A stretch of DNA of 64,000 nucleotides from Hypomyces perniciosus (lineage: Eukaryota; Ascomycota; Sordariomycetes; Hypocreales; Hypocreaceae): contig SPDT01000001.1 in NCBI GenBank assembly GCA_008477525.1, forward strand, positions 2,480,001 through 2,544,000, read 5' to 3'. A model generated the notes under the pieces. The model did no database searches. It worked only from the letters and a program-made list of their open reading frames with translations, and was not told where the DNA came from. Numbering within the stretch: the stretch's first letter is position 1; each line of letters opens with the position of its first letter. Positions 1-7,998 of this stretch are shown one piece after another. A program made the position numbers and the translations under genes.

Positions 1-1
1 T

Positions 2-55
2 CCATCCGTGGTGCCTCTTGGCGTGTTCAAGAAGGTCAAGGTCAGCAACTGCTAG
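2..55 (+). CDS. 3' end of a protein-coding gene, product unknown
   Basis: The window opens inside what looks like the last exon of a gene. Frame 2 reads 17 codons, ending ...VFKKVKVSNC, then TAG at 53-55. Nearly all its third positions are G or C, typical of well-expressed fungal genes, while the other frames lack this bias. Frame 1 is open somewhat longer but its codons look random. A terminal Cys after a Val/Lys-rich strand would suit a secreted enzyme, but that is a guess; the family cannot be told from 17 residues. Confidence 0.4.
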   Translation, partial: PSVVPLGVFKKVKVSNC

Positions 56-1153
56 TCAGCTCTGCAAGTATTACCACTAGCGACTGGAGAGGTTCCTGTT
101 GTGTCCGAAACATCCTTTAGACTTGAAGGATTGTGTCTATGTTTAGTTCGCGCCATCAGTTACACAATGTCATAGTTTTCTTCAGGCCGAGGCAGCACAG
201 TGCTGAATGCCAATGCTTGATGTAATATAGATTCATTGAAGGCATCCTGACATCTGTGGGCCAGGCGGCTAAATCTGAACTACAAAACAGGATTGACTAA
301 AATATTACTCTTACCCCTGATTCACTACAGACTATACATTTGCATTAGCATATAATCGAGTTTCGTGAAATCCATGCTCTCTTCTGAGCTCGCTTCTAAA
401 AATCAATTTCATGGTCCCGGTGTAAAGCTAATGCAAAACCTTTACGATAACCAAGCTGTGCGACAATTCCACCGCGTAAAGCCGACGCGGAACCTTCTCG
501 ATAACTTCGATCGAAGCCGTCCCTTTCACTAAGCCTATACAGCAGCCAACACAGCTAAGGAGCCGTCTAGTCCAACCGACTCGAACGGTTCGAGTCGAAC
601 CAGCTAGATCAGCTATCTATTCCTTCTTCTATTCCTTTATTCATTCCTTCGGCCTTCAATTCGACCTTTGATCATCTTGATCAACTAGAACAACGCGGCA
701 GCTCCGTTCAATACCGCAGTGTGGAACAACGCAGCCTGGATCAAGCCCGCCAGCTTAAGTATTGGATCAGGATGCTTGCGGATAGTCTATCTAGACCTAG
801 ATAGATAGATCTGCGGACATGTCTTTTTTTCCCTTTTTTGCGGGCATATGATATACATAGTATATAGGGGCCCTTCCTGGCCCGTTTCCCCTATCGAGAT
901 CATTATCCTTCGACACTACTATACTGCATATTAGGTAGACTTAAATAGCCCAGCTTCTCTCCTTCTTTCCTTTCTTCCCTAAGTTTGAGTCTTGAATATA
1001 CTCCTACCCTATTGTGCTTACCTAACCGCTGTGACCCTATATTCATTTTACAAATCCAGGTTATTGCAGCCCTATTTCATGCAATCTAGTTTATTATAGC
1101 CCTATTCTATACAGCAGCTTTAAAAAATATAACCTCAAGCAATTCAAATAGAG
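56..1153. other. Intergenic region without a recognisable gene
   Basis: No reading frame of interest is seen on either strand. The stretch has mixed base composition with pyrimidine-rich runs around 620-660 and 950-1000. It holds a 19-bp palindrome (578-596), a second imperfect palindrome with arms CTATCTA/TAGATAG near 787-806, and two diverged direct repeats of about 24 bp near 1060-1125 sharing TAGCCCTATT-like cores. Its left part should include the terminator of the gene ending at position 55. Confidence 0.5.
578..596. repeat. Short palindrome with 9-bp perfect arms
   Basis: GACTCGAAC (578-586) and GTTCGAGTC (588-596) are exact inverse complements separated by one base. The arm sequence recurs once more immediately downstream as a partial copy (CGAAC). 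It could be a binding site for a dimeric zinc-cluster regulator, because two CGAA/TTCG half sites face each other, or a small hairpin. No gene start is close enough to decide. Confidence 0.5.
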
Positions 1154-1288
1154 AGAAAACTTTCCTTTGTCCAGCGAAACATAAAGAACAGGGTCTAGAC
1201 CCCTGGCTCCTACCGACCTGTTGCCCAGACGAGGCTGTTGTACCTAGATACAGAGTGGTCGTAAATAATAATAAAAAATAATAAAAAA
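1154..1288 (+). mobile_element. 5'-truncated Tad1-type LINE, 3' end only
   Basis: The 135-bp segment matches the 3' untranslated end of the LINE copy at 14129-14543: both share ACTTTCCTTTGTCC, then GCGAAAC, CTCCTACCGACC and GTGGTCGT in the same order, followed by an A-rich tail (AATAATAATAAAA...). It is bounded by a perfect 12-bp target-site duplication, ATTCAAATAGAG, at 1142-1153 and 1289-1300. That is the hallmark of target-primed reverse transcription with early termination. It carries no coding sequence. It is much less mutated than the long LINE copies, as expected for a fragment too short to be a good RIP target. Confidence 0.85.
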
Positions 1289-1604
1289 ATTCAAATAGAG
1301 GGTAATATATAATGTTTTTTTACGATGAGGGGTTTTGGTATTTTAGTCTATGTACACTTTTTGCGTACTTTAATGTACTTCGTACTTCTCTGTTTAACTA
1401 GTTATCCTAGTAGTAAAAGCTTCCATATATATATAGTGTGCATACAACGCTAAAAGTGCTTTGCCACATACAAAAATGTTTAAAAAGAAGAGAAAATATA
1501 CAAGATTCCCGTTATATACAATGGGTCCTCGATAAATATTCGATCTCTAGTATACCGGAGAGGGCGCCGTGTCCAGTTCTAGATATTTTCCGCTTTCCTG
1601 CTGC

Positions 1605-2536
1605 TTAACACTGGACATTGTTTTGGCCAGTGCTGCAGCCGTAGTTAACTCCGGTGCCAAAGTGGGCATCAGCAGGAGCCTCCGCGCCTCCTAGCGCCGT
1701 GGGGTTATATCCGAACTGGCCACCACAGCCGCCACCAAAGGCGCAGCTAAGGCAGCCCTCACCCCACATCCAACCCCAGACAAGGAGGTTCTGGAGCCAA
1801 ATTTGGCCGACGCTGAATGCGGGAATGGGGCAGCTGTCTATGTTATTGTCAGCAAAATACATTAAGGTACAGGATATGAATAGTTAGTGGACGAGACCTA
1901 GGGGCAACTTACGAGTAGACGTCTCGGACCAAGTTTCAGTAACCGTAATTCCAGCAGTGACGGATAGAATGTCCGCAATAACATTCCAACTAAGACCAGC
2001 ACTCTCGGAAATGGACAAGGAATACGAATAAGAAATAGTCTGCGAAGCCGCCTCACTGTCCAAGTAGTTATACTGGCAGCCGGAAACAGGGTGCCAGGAA
2101 TCATACCAATGCTGGACCTGCTCAGCCCAGTTATTGGTATATCCGAAGCAGGTGCTTTTAAAATTTCGGAGTTAGTAATCGTCCTTGAGAATCGATGAGG
2201 ATCACAAGGAATCATCTGAAAACATAAAACTCACTTTACCCCTGAACCCTGTCGTTTACCCTGCACAGGCTTAACAAGGGCCATGTGGATAAATTTGCGA
2301 GTATCGTTCACGTAGATAGTATGGTTGGCACCGTGATTATCTTTGAGGTAGTTGTGTAGATTGTCTGAATGGATGATAGAATTAGGGTGCATATGCTTTA
2401 GGACATTGTTATGGACAACATCAGGAGTGAGAATGGTGCTGTTGATCTGTTTGCCGGGTCGTGGAGAAGGCACTCGAGCTGGGTTTGGCGCAGCCATGGC
2501 GAGGCCAACCAGTGCGAGAATGGGAGTCAGTTGCAT
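1605..2536 (-). CDS. Secreted Cys-rich preproprotein, three exons (258 aa)
   Basis: Exons on the minus strand are 2536-2235, 2154-1913 and 1837-1605. Intron 1 (80 bp) starts GTGAGT, has a perfect TACTAAC branch site (plus strand 2168-2180) and ends TTTTAAAAG; intron 2 (75 bp) starts GTAAGT and ends AACATAG. The joined frame is open with no stop. Residues 1-16 form a signal peptide (MQLTPILALVGLAMAA). A pro-region follows up to GKR at 93-95, a likely Kex2-type cleavage site. The mature part (about 163 aa) has Cys at 103, 127, 184, 210, 213, 219, 249 and 258, and a central Ser/Thr-alternating, beta-rich stretch (138-181) typical of amphipathic strands. It also has SC-x9-IW-x-Q (183-197), a Gly/Cys-rich stretch (207-224) and NYGC (246-249). 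The last two signatures recur in the gene at 59709-60362. No enzyme family is recognised. A secreted effector-like or membrane-acting protein is possible but inferred only. Confidence 0.85.
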
Positions 2537-2654
2537 TTTAAAGGTGTATAGGGTTTTGAGAGAAGTAAAGAAGGCGTCGAGGCAAGAGACTTGACAAGTC
2601 TTTGAAGGTTGTGAAGTTAAGTAATAATGAAAGTGTATTCAGCTACACAGGAGT

Positions 2655-2664
2655 CTTTTTATAG
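2655..2664 (-). promoter_or_regulatory. Probable TATA box of the 1605-2536 gene
   Basis: On the minus strand CTATAAAAAG lies about 120 bases upstream of the ATG. It is followed by a pyrimidine-rich leader (CTTCAAAGACTTG, CTTCTTTACTTCTC) and the start context TTTAAAATGC, with A at -3. TATA box, C/T-rich transcription-start region and short leader are the usual layout of an expressed fungal gene. A G-run (GCGGGGGATC on the same strand, about 2685-2694) lies just upstream and could be a regulator site. Confidence 0.55.
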
Positions 2665-4957
2665 TTATATTTGGATCCAATGCAGATCCCCCGCATTCAG
2701 CAGGGTCTTTGCTATCTTCCGTTAACACATCAATGATCGACATAGTTTATTCAAAAATCCGCTAATATAGCTTCCCGCGTAAATCTCTCATAGAGATAAG
2801 CTAAGGATCTCCATAAAATGGTTAGGAAATAGGATATCGCTATACTCCTTCTAGGACCTCTAGTCTTTACATCCTCAAGCTTATACCCAATAGAAACCCA
2901 AGGTTTTATTAGCTGTAGTCTATACCGGGATATTTCCCCCTAGCATTATATGCTACTTCCATAGAAGTCGGGCGAAGCTAATGGCCTATAGTTTTCCCTG
3001 TCTATATAATATTTTAGTTAGTCTACTGCAGCATTTAAATCCTGTAAGTATAGACTTAATGAATTTCGTTAGTTCCTATTACATTAATGCATATAAATGG
3101 GAATTTTTTTGCCGATTAGCCGCTGAATGGAACTTTTATTTCCCCATGTCATACTCTTAAGGCTTCTGCCCGCAAACCATTTAAGAGCAAGGACGCAAAG
3201 TAAAATCTCACGAAATTACTGCTACTACGAAAGTATAGCCAGTAAGAATAATTGGCCTCCGTAGCCTTGACTGCGGCACTGCAGCCAACAGATCATTGTA
3301 TGCATTTATTGTCTAGTCACTGCATTTGAGGTCTGGGTATAGTCCTCGTTTATTGTATCCTATTTCTATGTATGTCCAGGTCTTGTGGCCTAAAATACTA
3401 TTCAGAAGTCCTCAGTAGAAAGGGAATAATAAAAACTCAATAATAATTGGCCTCAACTACTTACCTCCGGAATCCCCGGAGTGTGTATGTGTCCCACACC
3501 TTTCCAAACAGCGGTTGCTATATCTCGGAGTCGTCATGTCACGAATCACAGACGCCAAACCAAGAATCCGAGACCAAATATCTATCTGCGCCGTCGCTAG
3601 TCCCAGCCGTAAGAAGAGACTAACAGAATTCATAGCTCAGGGGTTGCATTCAGGAAGCACATAATATATTCCGAGTCGTCACTAAAGAGTCGCTTATTAT
3701 CCTTCTGGCACTGCTTGAGTGAGGATATATAACCAACATCCAGAAAGAGATACTGCTAGGTAATAATAAATAACTGGCGGATAATGTACTAATTCCGGCC
3801 CAGTTTCCCCCTCGCCATAATTGGCGTAAAACCTAGCAGATAGGGATAATCATTGAGAAATAATAGATTATGAAAACGGTGACTGTCTAGAAAAGAAGAG
3901 TTATCTAGGTGTGAGGTTAAGGGAGAGAATGTAAACAGACAAGTATTGCTATTCGGAGAATGTAAAAACGCCATTCGGAGAACATAGTCCGTGCGTACCC
4001 CTATTAGCGCGGGCTAGTTTAGGCCAACTCCACACCAGCCATCTAATAACTTAGCGCTGTATTACAGTGCAAAGTCGTAGCAATAGCTCTACAAAGAAGT
4101 TACTTAAATTAAACAGCTTCAATTGAACATTTATGCAATTCTTGTATGCTATTTGCTGCCATACCTTTGCACTGTAATTTAGTCCAAATATATAGGTGGT
4201 GTGGGGTAGTGTAGAATTTAGTCTACAGTATTAGTATACTGTGGGCTACAAAAGTTCGTCTAGCATATACTTCTGGCAGGGGTTACAGCCAATAAAAGCC
4301 AGGTATTTTAAGAGGCTGGTTTAAGCTGTAGGGGTCCCTTGCGTTGAGAGATAAAACCCCTAGAATTCTACTATTAAAAGTTATGAAAATTAATATATAT
4401 AATTAACCTATATAATAAAAAAGATATAGAAATTTGAAACGCCTTTATTCGATTTTAAATAATAAAAATATAAAAGACTTTTAAAGTATTATAAAGTAAC
4501 CCTTATTTTATACCTTTTTAGCATACATACTAATACTATTAGGAAAACCCTCCAATTACTATAAATATCATTAACAAATACAGAGTATAGGGCAAGTATA
4601 CACTAGATGAACATTCATAGTCTAGAGTATATAGACCATTATTCTCCGAATAGCAATACTTGAATAGATTTTGTTACATGGATACTTACATAATTAACAA
4701 TTACTAGCATCAAAACGCGGAAAAGACGGCACACTATTCGGACAGTAAGCTTACATAGTTACTTCGTATATACATAGTTAAAGTATCAGGGGTCCAGACT
4801 GAAGGAACGTCGCAAAACGTCACGGGGCTTATTATATGCGAGCCGTCAGCCACCTATTCCAAGGCTTTGTAAGCCCTTGAAGGTCAAGAACACCTTGTAG
4901 AGAAAAGCTACATTGCGAGGGATAGTAATATGCGATAATATTCCCTTTAGGCTATAT
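2665..4957. other. Gene-free region with decayed sequence and an inverted repeat pair
   Basis: Both strands are broken by stops throughout. The largest open frame, 61 codons at 3789-3974 on the minus strand, has low-complexity composition and no recognisable motif. Composition shifts from mixed (2.7-3.7 kb) to AT-rich (4.4-4.6 kb). The only clear structure is the 22-bp inverted repeat 3940-3961/4641-4662. Nothing else can be assigned. Confidence 0.5.
3940..4662. repeat. 22-bp perfect inverted repeat pair enclosing about 680 bp
   Basis: Positions 3940-3961 (CAAGTATTGCTATTCGGAGAAT) and 4641-4662 are exact reverse complements, too long to be chance over this distance. A shorter relative (ATTCGGAGAAC) lies at 3973-3983 and another trace (ATTCGGACAG) near 4736. 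The arrangement could be the remains of a small inverted-repeat DNA element or a duplicated fragment of one. No transposase frame is visible in the enclosed DNA, and no duplicated target site was found next to the arms. Confidence 0.55.
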
Positions 4958-5990
4958 TTACCTCACTATGCAGGCGGGAGCTGGGGAGTGTAACTGCATT
5001 GTCTCCTTGAGGACGGCAAGTATATATAATAGCTTTCTAACAAACCTTGAGGTGATGATCTCATCGTTGCTGTTGAATGTAGAGCGGATTTCTCGTTTTA
5101 GCTTTTTAAGAATGCCTGGATAGTTGGCCAGCAAATTACTTTCCCTAGCCAGGGTCGTGGCCACCGTCTCCGATCTAGCAAGAACCAAAAAGAGCGCAGT
5201 CCGACGGTCTCACAAGTTCAACTCATCCCGCCGCTTTATCAGACACTCGAACAGATCCTTGCGTGATTCCATCCCTAGGCGCTTGGATATCATTTCACAT
5301 GGGCTGACTGAATGTATTGCCGCCGTCGGCCCGAGTTTGAATAGAATGGTAATTAACTAAGAGAATCGGAATTAAGTAAGCCGTCGGCCCGAGTTTGAAT
5401 AGAATCGGAATTAACTAAGAGAATCGGAGGTAATGCATTACAATTAGTGTCGAGTTCGATTTGGCCGCTGCGCAGCCAAAAGCAACTGAGGGGTGATAAC
5501 CGTTATTCTGCAGACAGCTGAATGTCTCCCCAAAGACGAGGTCACCGACAATATCGAAAGTGGTGTAATTGAACCACTGACATGGGTTCTAGGCCGCGGC
5601 CTCGCTCCCGCCTTTCTTATGCAGTTTCTTGATTAGCAGGTCGACAAAATTCGCAATCACTGGCTCCTGTTGCCACCTTGAGCAACCCGAGAAGCCGTGC
5701 GATAGCACCCGCCGGACCAGGCGATGCTCCTTGTGATGGGTGCTGATGAATGGACCTCAGCGCAAGCTCCACAGCGTGCGAGAAGGTATCCGTCTTGGAC
5801 AATTCGGATGCGCTGACTTTGCCGTTCACCTTCTTCTCGTATATGTCCTTCCCATGTGTGCGGGTCGGTAACGGAGAGGTGCTGGGAACCGATGCGCACG
5901 ACAGGGCCGCGCTTCTCATGCAATTTTTGGGTTTCTTGGGCTTGGACGGCCTTCAACTGTATGATGGCCCATGGGATACTGGATGCTCGT
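4958..5990 (-). pseudogene. Cytochrome P450 pseudogene (CYP65-like fungal monooxygenase)
   Basis: Reading the minus strand from 5990 down gives, in shifting frames, P450 segments in the correct order. First comes an N-terminal part, QETQKLHEKRGPVVRIG, then a piece with KVSASELSKTDTF. Next is EPVIANFVDLLIKKLHKKG, the CQWFNYTTFDIVGDLVFGE strand with GETFSCLQN, then the part before helix I (RKDLFECLIKRRDEL) and helix I with ARSETVATTL. Last is the K-helix ETMQLHSPAP, where the usual ExxR reads ETMQ. The haem-binding Cys region is not found. The gene has at least three frameshifts, in-frame stops (for example after RDELNL), a 58-bp tandem duplication and loss of both ends. Substrate cannot be told; this type is often found in secondary-metabolite clusters. 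Confidence 0.85.
5322..5428. repeat. Tandem duplication (58-bp period) inside the P450 pseudogene
   Basis: A 49-bp segment beginning GCCGTCGGCCCGAG and ending GAGAATCGGA occurs at 5322-5370 and again at 5380-5428, with two or three mismatches and a 9-bp spacer. It falls where the P450 coding should join the FGCL-type strand to the region before helix I. It is a local duplication, probably by replication slippage after the gene lost function. Confidence 0.75.
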
Positions 5991-6599
5991 CGAAGTTGGG
6001 CCCCTGGAAAATCATGAAGAGGGTGGAAGTGAATATTAAATACGACCGAGTAGATTGGCGATGCTATCGAGGCCTGAATTGAGTTTCATCAGGACAGGAC
6101 GTTATACTCGTATCTTGGGCGGCAACCCCGTATCTCCTCGACGATCGTAAGGCATAGGTATCAAATGTTCTGGCCCCACCTAACCTCTGTCAGCTATTTG
6201 TACTAAGCCAGATTACTGGTACTTATACTTCGTATTATACACTAATTTTAGCGGTGCAGCAATGTACTGTAAATTTTCTATTGTCCAATTGGTCCAAACC
6301 TGCGGTCATATGTTTTCTGTGTGAATAGACACCCTTACCTTGGGAAAAAAAAAAGCTACCAGATTGGAATTACTCTTGAAAATATACTCCGAACATTGCA
6401 GCAAATATAAGCAGAGCGACATGCCCTTAAAGGGTTTGGCCGGAAGATTACATGTTTATGCTTCGAAGCATTACACCACCAACTACTTAATAGAGTGCTA
6501 AGAAGAGTACCCGTGTCTCAGGCGACGCAGACAATATATCCGAAGATACAGCAAGGGTATCATGGCGCAAACGTGACTGTACATGAAGCCGGACTGAGT
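5991..6599. other. Region upstream of the P450 relic, no gene seen
   Basis: The sequence has normal composition but no open frame with protein-like character. The part next to 5990 should contain the lost first exon and promoter of the P450 gene. Nothing like a P450 membrane anchor is readable. A run of ten A lies near 6347-6356. Confidence 0.4.
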
Positions 6600-7632
6600 C
6601 TTGCTGTGCGCGACTCTAGGGGCGGCCGGTGCGCTACCTCGTTCAGGAATTGATCGCTGATTATAGATAGGCTGCGCATTGGCTATCTTGCTGGGCAGGT
6701 GGAGGAATTTATGCCACCGGGTAAATGCCTATTCGTACAAGTGCAGTCAGTAGCTGCGGCTAGAGCTTTGTCGGAAATGCTCCGTCAAGGCCGGATATAG
6801 TCCCGCGCTGAAGTGGGCAATACCCGCTCTGCCAGGCGAAGACTATTACGGTCTGCCTTTTCGCCTTTATCGTCGAACCGTTTAAACGGCTCGACTAGCT
6901 CACGCACGTGCTTCTCTGTTATGCCAATGGTCAACTGGCGGAATAGCTGTGAGTTGATGGGTTGTTTCTATGCCTGCCGCGTTGCGTTCTTAAGAATTGC
7001 TGTAAGACGGCCAGTCTGCCAGGGTTTGCTCTTAAGTGCTATATAAGCCCGGAGGAGAAGAGGAGAGTACTCTCTTACTTAATGCATTCCTACTAGATCC
7101 TCTAAATAAAGCATCTTTGAAAGCGGCCGTATATAGACCAGGTACTTAAACAATAAATGTCCAACCTAGACAGGCAGGAATCGAGCGACAACAAATTCAC
7201 GATTCGTGGACTGCTTTGCCTTATAATATCGGGTAATGTACATTATTGAGCTATTATAGGCGTATATGCCTCTTACTCCGAACTCCCCATTAGTGCACCA
7301 TAGACTCAGAAGCTCTTTGCACCGATGTATCCTGCCGCCCCGTATAAACTGCAAACGCTGCCATACCGCCCTCTTGGGCACGCTTGAGCACTGCATTAGG
7401 AAATGGCCATTCGTCATGGCTGGCACTGACAGCATGCCTGTATACCTGAAGGGAGAGTTACTCTTTCCTGCCCTTCTTTTATTACCCAGTAGCGCGGGCT
7501 TGAGGTCTCAAATATTATGCGAGATGGCGAAATGACGCTGTATATTATACTTCTCGCAAATAGTGGCCCTGACCTTGCGGCGTTTGCATTTCGGAGCACC
7601 TTTATCACTATTATTATCCACCTCCCCCCCAC
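6600..7632 (-). pseudogene. Relic of a telomere-linked RecQ-helicase-type gene (N-terminal region)
   Basis: Minus-strand frames read segments that I recognise from the N-terminal half of fungal subtelomeric RecQ-like (TLH-type) proteins, in order. These are ELLSLWCTNGEFGVRGIYAY, an IMYITRYYKA...REFVVARFLP strand (7166-7300), VGHLLFKYLVYIRP, then INSQLFRQLTIGITEKHVRE followed by LVEPFKRFDDKGEKADRN, and finally WHKFLHLPSKIANA. Frames shift several times and stops interrupt, so the gene is dead. The helicase domain itself is not present. The assignment rests on remembered family motifs and not a search. Such genes cluster near chromosome ends in many ascomycetes, which hints at, but does not prove, a subtelomeric position. 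Confidence 0.65.
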
Positions 7633-7923
7633 CCCTCTCCCTTCATAACAGCCACCTTAAATGCAAGACAATAGATGCGCCTTGCTCTGCTTTCGGCGGC
7701 ATCGCTAAGCCTAATAGCTGAAGGTCGTTAATGACAACTAAAGGGACCTTTATGAGTGTCTAAACAGGCCAAGATAGGGGATATATTGTCGCTCGTATAG
7801 TCTTTTTTAACTAGTTATACTGTTTATTGGCTTTATTTAAGCCACTACTTTTAGTTTATTTTACGCTATTATTACTTCATAGTTAATGCTGTTTGATAAA
7901 GCTTTAAGGTAATCTATAATTCT
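7633..7923. other. Transition from gene-like to AT-rich DNA
   Basis: A C-rich run (CCACCTCCCCCCCACCCC, near 7618-7635) is followed by increasingly AT-rich sequence. No reading frame or repeat family could be assigned. Confidence 0.4.
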
Positions 7924-7998
7924 GATACACATAAATAGTGTATCGTCCCTTTCCTTCCTTCCTTCCCTTTCTTCCCTCTTTATCTGCACTTTGCATAT
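7924..7998 (-). repeat. 75-bp interspersed element with (TTCC)n core, copy 1
   Basis: This is the inverted copy of the element at 16711-16786. Both share a small hairpin (GATACAC...GTGTATC here), CGTCCC, a (TTCC)n run with TTTCTTCCCTC, and ATCTGCACTTTGCATAT. They are nearly identical although each sits in strongly mutated AT-rich DNA. Here it adjoins a truncated family D LTR whose match resumes at about 7999. Its nature is unknown; see the finding. Confidence 0.7.

Noticed and set aside
3789..3974. 61-codon minus-strand frame
   Set aside because: Low-complexity Phe/Leu/Ser/Asn composition, no neighbours or splice sites that extend it, and it overlaps one arm of the inverted repeat pair.
5124..6082. 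Plus-strand frames at 5124-5360 and 5750-6082
   Set aside because: They are antisense to the P450 pseudogene and have no motif of their own.
6813..7535. Plus-strand frames at 6813-7046 and 7266-7535
   Set aside because: They lie opposite the helicase-type relic, whose minus-strand segments carry the recognisable protein motifs.
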